Shown one piece after another: positions 1 to 4,266 of a stretch of 5,132 nt of DNA. A program made the position numbers and the translations under genes. The stretch is from Deltaproteobacteria bacterium (GTDB lineage: Bacteria > Desulfobacterota > Desulfobaccia > Desulfobaccales > 0-14-0-80-60-11). Within the stretch, counting starts at the first letter, position 1. Each line of letters begins with the position of its first letter. The notes under the pieces are model-generated. The model had not been told where the DNA came from. It made no database searches and saw nothing but the letters and a program-made list of their open reading frames with translations. The stretch spans positions 1 to 5,132 of the forward strand of contig VGSO01000228.1 of NCBI GenBank assembly GCA_016874945.1, in the 5' to 3' direction.

Positions 1-1
1 C

Positions 2-214
2 CGGGTGAGGATCGGTGACACGGGCCACGGGATCGCCCCCGGGGACCTGCTTAATATCTTCGACCCTTTTTACACCACCGCGCCGGCGGGCCAGGGGTCG
101 GGATTGGGGCTGTCCATCTGCTATTCCATTGTCAAGCAGCACTTCGGCGCCATCACCGTGGACAGTGAGGAGGGCAAGGGAAGCAACTTTACCGTGAGAT
201 TACCCGTATTGTAA
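2..214 (+). CDS. Sensor histidine kinase, C-terminal ATP-binding domain (5' partial)
   Basis: This is the tail of a two-component sensor kinase; its start lies upstream of the window. The visible 70 residues are the second half of a HATPase_c domain. They include the G1 box DTGHGI, the F box FDPFYTT, and the G2 box GSGLGL followed by SICYSIV, ending in the usual strand-turn-strand closing (VDSEEGKGSNFTVRLP). These boxes bind ATP for histidine autophosphorylation. The dimerisation/phosphoacceptor region, N box and any sensor or membrane segments are not visible, so the signal is unknown. The frame is open from base 2 and ends at TAA 212-214. The receiver gene starts 15 bp downstream, so the two are very probably co-transcribed partners. 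The class is certain; the specific subfamily cannot be named. Confidence 0.93.
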   Translation, partial: RVRIGDTGHGIAPGDLLNIFDPFYTTAPAGQGSGLGLSICYSIVKQHFGAITVDSEEGKGSNFTVRLPVL

Positions 215-229
215 GGGGAGCGGGGCGGC

Positions 230-598
230 ATGACCGATCAGAGCGCGTTGATCCTCATCGTGGATGACGAGCCGGATATGTGCTGGGTCCTGGAACATCT
301 GCTCCATAACCAGGGATTTGCCACCCGCAAAGCCCTGAGCGCCCAGGAAGCCCTGGAGTTGATGGGGCAACATCAGTTTTCTTGCGCCTTCCTGGACGCC
401 AAGCTGCCGGATATGGACGGCCTGGAACTGGCCCGGCGCATCCTGGCGATTGCCCCGGGCACCCGCATCGTGATGGTATCCGGTTACTTTTACCGGGACG
501 ACGTATCCATCCAGGAGGCCATCTCCCAGGGGCTGATCCGCAGCTTCATCAGCAAACCCTTTCTCCAGGAAGAGATCCTGAAGGCCCTGAAGGCATGA
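230..598 (+). CDS. Receiver-only response regulator (CheY/Spo0F-like architecture)
   Basis: A 122-residue single REC domain with no DNA-binding or enzymatic output domain. The acidic pocket is Asp12-Asp13 (VDDEPD). The phosphoacceptor is Asp56 in AFLDAKLPDMDG, the switch Ser is Ser84 in VMVSGY, and the conserved Lys is Lys109 in SKPF. All catalytic positions are intact, so it should accept phosphate from Asp/His relay partners. The start ATG follows the purine-rich run AAGGGGAG (213-220), which overlaps the kinase stop codon. With no output domain, it must act by protein contact or as a relay intermediate toward another regulator not in the window. It sits directly upstream of the gvp genes, separated by a 228-bp regulatory gap. 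A role in gas vesicle control is an inference from position only. Confidence 0.93.
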   Translation: MTDQSALILIVDDEPDMCWVLEHLLHNQGFATRKALSAQEALELMGQHQFSCAFLDAKLPDMDGLELARRILAIAPGTRIVMVSGYFYRDDVSIQEAISQGLIRSFISKPFLQEEILKALKA

Positions 599-648
599 GG
601 AAATAATTTCTTATAGATACGGAAAAAAATGGAATTGCGGCCCCGGAG

Positions 649-666
649 TATGGAATTTATTCCATA
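649..666. promoter_or_regulatory. Palindromic operator-like site upstream of gvpA1
   Basis: The sequence TATGGAAT-tt-ATTCCATA is a perfect inverted repeat with 8-bp arms and a 2-bp centre. A half-site copy, ATGGAATT, occurs at 629-636, exactly 21 bp (two helical turns) before the same string at 650-657. It lies in the only long AT-rich noncoding stretch of the window. It is about 90 bp upstream of the candidate -24 element, which is where enhancer-binding activators of sigma-54 promoters usually bind. It has no following T run, so a terminator role for the response regulator is unlikely. The binding protein is unknown. Confidence 0.5.
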
Positions 667-749
667 GCGCCGATTCCCCCTCCCGGCCGGCTTTAAGCCC
701 CCTCCCCAATAATATCCTGATTTCCTTATATAAATGCAATTCAAGCGAC

Positions 750-765
750 TGGCATAAATCTTGAT
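750..765 (+). promoter_or_regulatory. Candidate sigma-54 (-24/-12) promoter for gvpA1
   Basis: TGGCAT-aaatc-TTGAT matches the sigma-54 consensus TGGCAC-N5-TTGCW in the GG of the -24 element and in the TTG of the -12 element. The GG-to-GC spacing is correct. It differs at the C of the -12 GC (GA instead) and at the last base of TGGCAC. Transcription would begin near 777, giving a leader of about 50 nt to the gvpA1 ATG. An alternative is a sigma-70 -10 box GATAAT at 763-768, but no good -35 box is present at 16-18 bp. The -12 mismatch keeps this tentative. Confidence 0.38.
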
Positions 766-826
766 AATAACACTCTTGAGGCATGCCTTTTCTCCAAAAA
801 ACCAAATTTAATAAAGGAGATTCCTC

Positions 827-1045
827 ATGGCCAAAGTACAGAAGTCAACCGATTCCTCCAGCCTGGCGGAAGTGGTGGACCGCATCCTGGACAAGGGTAT
901 CGTCATCGATGCCTGGGTCAAAGTGGCGCTGGTGGGCATCGAACTGCTGTCCATTGAAGCTCGGGTGGTCATCGCTTCGGTGGAGACCTATCTGAAGTAC
1001 GCCGAAGCCATCGGCCTGACGGCCAGTGCGGCGGCTCCGGCTTAA
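827..1045 (+). CDS. gvpA: Gas vesicle major structural protein GvpA (copy 1)
   Basis: A 72-residue GvpA, the small hydrophobic protein that polymerises into the ribs of the gas-filled protein shell in the cytoplasm. The whole chain follows the family pattern. It has an N-terminal Ser-rich SSSLAEVVDRILDKGIVID helix, then the strand region AWVKVALVGIELL, the hallmark SIEARVVIASVETYLKYAEAIGL, and a short Ala/Pro tail. The length is normal for bacterial GvpA. The start follows AAGGAG (814-819) with 7-nt spacing. It is the first gene of the gvp run, after a 228-bp regulatory gap. A strong hairpin follows its stop. The protein is identical to that of the second copy at 1533-1751. Confidence 0.98.
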   Translation: MAKVQKSTDSSSLAEVVDRILDKGIVIDAWVKVALVGIELLSIEARVVIASVETYLKYAEAIGLTASAAAPA

Positions 1046-1055
1046 GGCCAATTGG

Positions 1056-1110
1056 GGGGACAGTCCTCTTTCCGGAGGGGTCCGGACGACCCCTGCCGGA
1101 AAGAGTCCCC
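1056..1110 (+). ncRNA. Strong intergenic RNA hairpin after gvpA1
   Basis: The two arms are CTCTTTCCGG-AGGGGTC (1066-1082) and GACCCCT-g-CCGGAAAGAG (1088-1105), around the 5-nt loop CGGAC. That gives 17 pairs with one bulged G. GGGGA (1056-1060) can pair with TCCCC (1106-1110) beyond an asymmetric internal bulge. No T tract follows, so this is not a textbook intrinsic terminator. A transcript-stabilising 3' end or partial attenuator separating gvpA1 output from the next gene is the most natural reading, by inference. Between the hairpin and the next gene only an exact 8-bp tandem repeat (CTAAAGGC twice, 1153-1168) stands out. Confidence 0.7.
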
Positions 1111-1152
1111 TCAGCATCCTTCAGGGGCGGGCATTGCGGTGCCGACCTACCC

Positions 1153-1168
1153 CTAAAGGCCTAAAGGC
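1153..1168 (+). repeat. Two tandem copies of CTAAAGGC
   Basis: An exact 8-bp tandem duplication in the leader of the first GvpC-like gene, ending 5 bp before its ribosome-binding region. It may be a simple slippage product and has no assigned role. Confidence 0.6.
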
Positions 1169-1188
1169 GGAACAAAAGGAGATACCAC

Positions 1189-1452
1189 ATGGGTCGATTT
1201 ACCGACGAAATGACCCGGCTGGTTGGCGAGATCGTGGATTTGCGCGGGGCCCGGAAGGGTTTTGTCAAAGACCTGACCCATAATACGGCGGCTTTGATGG
1301 CTAACTTCCGTCGGGCCCAACGAGACATGGCCCGGAAGACCAAGGCGGAGCGTCGGACGGCAGTAGCTCACCTGAAGAAAACGGTGGGCGCCATGCGCTA
1401 CGCCTTTGCCGCGGACCTGGAAGGGGCGCGGCGGGCCTGGGCCGGCAAATAA
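1189..1452 (+). CDS. GvpC-like 33-residue repeat protein, short form
   Basis: An 87-residue, highly charged, presumably all-helical protein lying between the two gvpA genes. After a 24-residue head (MGRFTDEMTRLVGEIVDLRG...) comes one full 33-residue unit, Phe25-Thr57. It starts FVKDL, has FRRAQRDMARKTKAERR in its second half, and keeps Phe at unit position 16. A terminal partial unit Ala58-Gly86 ends in the Trp-containing RRAWAG. A 33-residue period is the hallmark of GvpC, which lies on the outer face of GvpA ribs and stiffens the vesicle. Identification as GvpC-like rests on period, composition and location next to gvpA, not on a clear sequence match to cyanobacterial GvpC. The start follows AAAAGGAG (1174-1181) with 7-nt spacing. 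Head, unit and tail each align with the longer protein at 1902-2462. An alternative is an unrelated helical gvp accessory protein. Confidence 0.85.
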   Translation: MGRFTDEMTRLVGEIVDLRGARKGFVKDLTHNTAALMANFRRAQRDMARKTKAERRTAVAHLKKTVGAMRYAFAADLEGARRAWAGK

Positions 1453-1515
1453 GCCGACGCGACGGTCTCATCCACCTCAAAGAAACCATTAACCTGAACC
1501 GACTAACAGTCAATC

Positions 1516-1536
1516 TAAGAAGGAGATATACCATGG
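1516..1536 (+). promoter_or_regulatory. Very strong ribosome-binding site of gvpA2
   Basis: The core AAGAAGGAGATATACCATG places a near-perfect anti-16S match (AAGGAG, 1520-1525) 7 nt before the ATG. This string matches, to my knowledge, the T7 gene 10 initiation region widely used in expression vectors. The upstream leader (1453-1515) is ordinary and unlike a vector. The other gvp starts in this window use similar GGAGAT-type sites, so convergence on a very efficient native site is the simplest explanation. Confidence 0.75.
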
Positions 1537-1751
1537 CCAAAGTTCAAAAGTCAACCGATTCCTCCAGCCTGGCGGAAGTCGTTGACCGCATTCTGGATAA
1601 GGGTATCGTCATCGACGCCTGGGTCAAGGTGGCGCTGGTGGGTATTGAACTGCTGTCCATTGAAGCTCGGGTGGTCATCGCTTCCGTGGAGACCTATCTG
1701 AAGTACGCCGAGGCCATCGGCCTCACGGCCAGTGCGGCCGCTCCGGCATAA
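1533..1751 (+). CDS. gvpA: Gas vesicle major structural protein GvpA (copy 2)
   Basis: A second 72-residue GvpA, residue-for-residue identical to copy 1. Codon-by-codon comparison shows 15 differences, all at third positions and all silent (for example GTA/GTT at codon 4 and GCT/GCA at the last codon). So this is not a very recent copy, yet the protein has been held fixed. It starts 80 bp after the short GvpC-like gene with an exceptionally strong ribosome-binding site. A second GvpC-like gene follows after another structured 150-nt gap. Two gvpA copies are common in gas vesicle clusters and presumably raise the dose of the shell protein. No distinct promoter is convincing in the 80-bp upstream gap, so read-through from the gvpA1 promoter is assumed. 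Confidence 0.98.
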   Translation: MAKVQKSTDSSSLAEVVDRILDKGIVIDAWVKVALVGIELLSIEARVVIASVETYLKYAEAIGLTASAAAPA

Positions 1752-1758
1752 GGCCGAT

Positions 1759-1872
1759 CCGGGGAATGTTTCCTCCTTGGCGAGGGGGCCGTCAGGTGCG
1801 GCCCCTCCGCAAAGGGGGGTTGCAGTTGAGTCGAACTTAGCGGCAACCCTGGCGGCGAGGAGAGTTCCCCGG
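1759..1872 (+). ncRNA. Multi-branched RNA structure after gvpA2
   Basis: CCGGGGAA (1759-1766) is exactly complementary to TTCCCCGG (1865-1872), and TCCTC (1771-1775) to GAGGA (1857-1861). Together they form a long-range closing stem around two hairpins. The first is GAGGGGGCCG (1782-1791) with CGGCCCCTC (1799-1807), with one bulged G and a 7-nt loop. The second is GGGTTGC (1817-1823) with GCAACCC (1843-1849), containing an inner AGTT/AACT pair. It occupies the same position as the hairpin after gvpA1 but is not the same sequence. No T tract follows. It may set the ratio of gvpA to the downstream gene by stabilising or attenuating the transcript, which is inferred. Confidence 0.55.
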
Positions 1873-1901
1873 CAAGGTCCATGAGAAAGGAGACACTTCA
1901 C

Positions 1902-2462
1902 ATGGGTCCGTTAACCGAAAGTATGACCCGATTATGCGGTGAGATCGTCGCCCTGCGCGGGGCGCGTCTGACCTTCGTCCGGGACCTGGGCCAGGATGTG
2001 GCCGCCATGAAGGCCGGCTTTCGCCGGGAGCGCACCGAGATGGCCCGGCGAACCAAGGCGGAACGCCAGGGCTTTGTCAAGGTCCTGGGCCATGAAGTGG
2101 CGAGCCTGAGGGCGGGTTTCCGCCGGGCCCACAAAGACATGGCCAAGAAGACCAAGGCGGAGCGGCGGGCGGCAGTGGCCCACCTGAAGAAAACCGTGGG
2201 CGGGATGCGCCGGGAATTTGCCCTGGACCTGGCCGGAGCCCATCGGGCCTGGTTCGGGCCTACCCCGGCGGAACGCCGGGCCCAGGCGGAGGCCGAGCGC
2301 CGCGCCAGGGCCGAGGCGGAACGGCGGGCCCAAGAAGAAGCTGAACGGGACCGCCTGGCCGCGTTAGCCATGGCGAAAGAAGAGGCACTCAAACATCAAG
2401 CCGCCCAGGAGGCCAAGGGCAAAGAAGAGGCGGGGCGGCCTCCAGGCAAAAAGAAGGGCTGA
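1902..2462 (+). CDS. GvpC-like 33-residue repeat protein, long form
   Basis: A 186-residue charged, helical protein. Residues 1-24 match the head of the 87-residue paralogue (MTRLxGEIVxLRGAR). Then come two exact 33-residue units, Phe25-Gly57 and Phe58-Ala90, and a terminal partial unit, Ala91-Gly119, ending RAWFG. Each unit keeps Phe at position 16, and the two full units share xMAxxTKAER in the second half. This is the GvpC period, so a rib-binding, vesicle-stiffening role is inferred. From residue 123 a different tail begins, with four 8-residue blocks (AERRAQAE, AERRARAE, AERRAQEE, AERDRLAA), then a Lys/Glu-rich end and KKKG. I place the start at 1902 because AAAGGAG (1886-1892) lies 9 nt upstream and the paralogue begins at the same residue. 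An upstream in-frame ATG at 1881 has no such support. The product would be cytoplasmic; no signal or membrane segment is seen. Confidence 0.87.
   Translation: MGPLTESMTRLCGEIVALRGARLTFVRDLGQDVAAMKAGFRRERTEMARRTKAERQGFVKVLGHEVASLRAGFRRAHKDMAKKTKAERRAAVAHLKKTVGGMRREFALDLAGAHRAWFGPTPAERRAQAEAERRARAEAERRAQEEAERDRLAALAMAKEEALKHQAAQEAKGKEEAGRPPGKKKG
1974..2258 (+). repeat. 99-bp coding repeats (33-residue GvpC-like units)
   Basis: Two full units start at 1974 and 2073, and a terminal partial unit starts at 2172. The matching unit in the short paralogue starts at 1261 with its partial unit at 1360. The segment around GACATGGCC...ACCAAGGCGGAGCG and the following CACCTGAAGAAAAC are nearly the same at nucleotide level in both genes, showing common descent by duplication with unit gain or loss. 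Confidence 0.85.
2268..2363 (+). repeat. 24-bp imperfect coding repeats (8-residue Ala/Glu/Arg blocks)
   Basis: Four consecutive 24-bp blocks, each beginning with a GCN-GAN-CG pattern (Ala-Glu-Arg), encode the charged tail of the long GvpC-like protein. The fourth is divergent. The block length of 8 differs from the classical coiled-coil heptad and from the 33-residue units before it. Confidence 0.75.
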
Positions 2463-2490
2463 CATCTTCACGCCCTGATGAAGGCCGACC

Positions 2491-2871
2491 ATGACCCACG
2501 TTCAGCAAGCGGCGGAAAAAACGGTGCAGATGGACCGCGTCGGCGGGAACATGGTGGAAGTAACCTGTTCTTTCTGCCGCGGCACAGGGAAAGACCCCTT
2601 TGGGATCATGTCCTGGCTCTCCAACTGCTGCGTGTGCGGCGGGCGGGGGATGGTGCAAGCGCCGGCGTTGAACCGGCGCTGCGCCCACTGCCGGGGGACC
2701 GGGGCCGTGAAGACCTTCACCTGCACCGTTTGCCGCGGCACCGGTTATGTGCCCGTAATCCCCGGACCACTCCTTCCCTGCCCGGAGTGCCGGGGCACCG
2801 GGGACGACGCCTCCTCCGCCCTGGCCTGCATAACCTGCCGGGGGCGGGGCTGGGTGTCCCATAAATCATAG
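2491..2871 (+). CDS. Six-motif CxxCxGxG zinc-finger protein (DnaJ-type, no J domain), first copy
   Basis: A 126-residue protein built almost entirely of CxxCxGxG motifs. These are C26-C29 (RGTG), C46-C49 (GGRG), C64-C67 (RGTG), C78-C81 (RGTG), C97-C100 (RGTG) and C113-C116 (RGRG). In DnaJ/Hsp40 four such motifs bind two zincs and help bind unfolded clients; six would allow three zinc sites. There is no J domain, so it cannot by itself stimulate DnaK. It lies between the long GvpC-like gene and gvpN, in the same direction, so a role as a GvpA/GvpC assembly factor is inferred. The chosen ATG (2491) has GAAGG (2480-2484) upstream at 6 nt; starts at Met14 or Met21 remain possible because the conserved part begins VEVTCSFC. 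The same architecture recurs at 4483-4851. The fold assignment is strong; the function is unknown. Confidence 0.88.
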   Translation: MTHVQQAAEKTVQMDRVGGNMVEVTCSFCRGTGKDPFGIMSWLSNCCVCGGRGMVQAPALNRRCAHCRGTGAVKTFTCTVCRGTGYVPVIPGPLLPCPECRGTGDDASSALACITCRGRGWVSHKS

Positions 2872-2880
2872 GTTACTAAT

Positions 2881-2905
2881 CCTGCCCCTGGATTCCAGGG
2901 GCAGG
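2881..2905 (+). terminator. Perfect 11-bp hairpin between zinc-finger gene and gvpN (terminator-like or processing element)
   Basis: CCTGCCCCTGG-att-CCAGGGGCAGG is a perfect 11-bp GC-rich stem with a 3-nt loop. It lies 10 bp after the stop of the zinc-finger gene and 28 bp before the gvpN start. The next bases (TCCATCAGC) lack a T run, so efficient intrinsic termination is doubtful. It may act as an attenuator or RNA stability boundary dividing the structural genes (gvpA/gvpC-like) from the assembly genes. Confidence 0.6.
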
Positions 2906-2933
2906 TCCATCAGCAGTTACAGGAGCAACGCAG

Positions 2934-3944
2934 ATGAGTGGCAAACATCGGAAAGGGGCCGCGGTGGCCGTGGTTAAGGTGGAAAGCCGGGACGACCAGG
3001 TGACGCCGGAAGCCGGCCCGGAATTCGTGGAAACGGCTTATGTTCAGGATGTGAGCAAACGCGCCCTGGCCTACCTGGAGGTGGGGTATCCGGTGCATTT
3101 CGCCGGTCCGGCGGGAACGGGTAAAACCACCCTGGCCTTTCATGTGGCGGCGCAGCGGCGCCGCCCGGTGGTCCTGATCCACGGGGACGATGAGTTCGGG
3201 AGTTCCGACCTGGTGGGGCGCCACTCCGGCTACCGCAAACAGAGACTCATCGACAACTACATCCATTCGGTTCTCAAGACGGAAGAGTCCATGAATGTCA
3301 CCTGGATGGACAACCGCCTCACCATGGCCTGCAAAGACGGTTATACCCTCATCTACGATGAGTTTACCCGGTCCCGCCCCGAGGCCAACAACGCCCTCTT
3401 GAGCATCTTGGAAGAGAAGATCCTCAATCTGCCCAAAATGTCCCGGGGCGGAGATAGTTACCTGGAGGTGCACCCGGAGTTTCGAGCCATCTTCACCTCC
3501 AATCCCGAGGAGTACGCCGGGGTGCACAAGACCCAGGACGCCCTCATGGACCGTCTCATCACCGTCAACCTGGGACATTTCGACCGGGAAACAGAGGTGC
3601 AAATCGCCATGGCTAAATCCGGTCTCGCTCGCCTGGATGCCGAGATCATTGTGGATGTGGTGCGGGAACTCCGGGGCTTTGGGGTCAACAACCACCGTCC
3701 CACCATCCGGGCCTGCATCGCTATTGCCAAGATCCTGGCGCACCAGGGGGGCCGGGCCCATAAAGACGACCCGGTCTTCCAGTGGGCCTGCCGGGACGTT
3801 CTCAATACCGACACCGCCAAGGTGACCCGGGGCGGCCAATCCATTATGGGCGAAAAGGTGGAAGAAGTGATCGACACGGTCTTGGGCGCCCGCCGGCAGA
3901 CCCCGCGGCGCGCCGACCGGGTTTCAAAGCTGCACAAGGAGTAA
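2934..3944 (+). CDS. gvpN: Gas vesicle protein GvpN, AAA+ ATPase (MoxR-like)
   Basis: A 336-residue GvpN, the AAA+ ATPase of gas vesicle clusters, which promotes enlargement of nascent vesicles to full width where studied. Visible motifs are Walker A GPAGTGKTT (58-66, Lys64), Walker B TLIYDEF (138-144, Asp142/Glu143), Arg/Asn-rich TRSRPEANNALLSILEE after it, and sensor 1 FTSNPEEY (Asn190). The GvpN-typical GVHKTQDALMDRL follows, with Arg207 as the likely Arg finger. The segment FVETAYVQDVSKRALAYLEVGYPVHFAGP is characteristic of the family. The length is normal, with an Arg/Lys-rich C-terminal end from about 315. The start follows AGGAG (2921-2925) at 8 nt. The next gene begins 4 nt after the stop and its ribosome-binding site AAGGAG (3937-3942) touches the stop codon, so the two are translationally linked. 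Confidence 0.97.
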   Translation: MSGKHRKGAAVAVVKVESRDDQVTPEAGPEFVETAYVQDVSKRALAYLEVGYPVHFAGPAGTGKTTLAFHVAAQRRRPVVLIHGDDEFGSSDLVGRHSGYRKQRLIDNYIHSVLKTEESMNVTWMDNRLTMACKDGYTLIYDEFTRSRPEANNALLSILEEKILNLPKMSRGGDSYLEVHPEFRAIFTSNPEEYAGVHKTQDALMDRLITVNLGHFDRETEVQIAMAKSGLARLDAEIIVDVVRELRGFGVNNHRPTIRACIAIAKILAHQGGRAHKDDPVFQWACRDVLNTDTAKVTRGGQSIMGEKVEEVIDTVLGARRQTPRRADRVSKLHKE

Positions 3945-3948
3945 CCGT

Positions 3949-4245
3949 ATGGCCGTTCCCAGGAGAGGTTTACAAGACATCCGCACGGTGACGGGCAAGG
4001 TGGGCAAGGCGACGCTCCCCCATGAGGCATATCTGCGCATCAGCCATATTGAAATGGAAAAAGCCAGGAAGACCCTGGAGAGCGAGAAGGCCAGGCAATT
4101 GATGGCGGACATCGCCGCCCGCCTGCAGGAAATTGAGGCGGAGAAAAAAGCCCTCTTGCAGGCGGTGGGAGAGGGGGGCGTTGACCCCGGCGCGGGGCGC
4201 CCCGGGCCGCCGAAGAGCGCCGGTGGTTTCAAGGTTAGATATTAA
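3949..4245 (+). CDS. Small helical gvp-cluster protein of unknown function
   Basis: A 98-residue basic/charged protein. Residues 1-24 form a distinctive head (PRRGLQDIRTVTGKVGKATLP). Residues 26-73 are a long amphipathic, probably coiled-coil helix containing HEAYLRISHIEMEKARKTLE and LQEIEAEKKALLQAV. The end (74-98) is Gly/Pro-rich, finishing GGFKVRY. There is no Cys, signal or membrane segment. Its gene starts 4 nt after gvpN, with the gvpN stop lying inside the ribosome-binding region, so it is almost surely co-expressed with GvpN. I have the impression that DIRTV...EMEKAR-type small proteins recur in other gas vesicle clusters, but I cannot confirm that here. A GvpN partner or assembly-scaffold role is inference. 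It is not GvpG, GvpK or GvpS by any motif I can see. Confidence 0.85.
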   Translation: MAVPRRGLQDIRTVTGKVGKATLPHEAYLRISHIEMEKARKTLESEKARQLMADIAARLQEIEAEKKALLQAVGEGGVDPGAGRPGPPKSAGGFKVRY

Positions 4246-4266
4246 AGTTACAAAACGAGGATGCCG

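Noticed and set aside
689..699. GGCTT-t-AAGCC palindrome as a terminator for the response regulator
   Set aside because: The arms are only 5 bp with a 1-nt centre and no T run; a hairpin would not form stably.
783..995. ORF starting at 783 overlapping gvpA1
   Set aside because: Out-of-frame Trp/Ser-rich translation over a certain gvpA; no ribosome-binding site.
1881..1901. Upstream ATG at 1881 as start of the long GvpC-like protein
   Set aside because: The ATG at 1902 has AAAGGAG upstream and aligns with the first residue of the short paralogue. Starting at 1881 would translate the ribosome-binding site itself.
1898..2392. Minus-strand ORFs across the long GvpC-like gene
   Set aside because: The Ser/Arg/Ala repeats simply mirror the repeated plus-strand codons.
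2389..2862. Minus-strand 157-codon ORF over the first zinc-finger gene
   Set aside because: It is Gly/Ala/Pro-rich low-complexity sequence antisense to a protein with six ordered CxxCxGxG motifs.
2478..2864. Plus-strand 128-codon ORF overlapping the first zinc-finger gene in another frame
   Set aside because: Arg/Pro-rich translation without motifs, in competition with the six-motif frame that clearly encodes a zinc-finger protein.
2910..3839. Long open frame of 309 codons on the minus strand over gvpN
   Set aside because: It is antisense to a clear GvpN with all AAA+ motifs. High-GC coding sequence often leaves the complementary frame open. No recognisable domain.
4195..4204. GGGGCGCCCC palindrome near the end of the 98-residue gene
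   Set aside because: It lies inside Gly/Pro/Arg codons of a GC-rich linker, so composition explains it.
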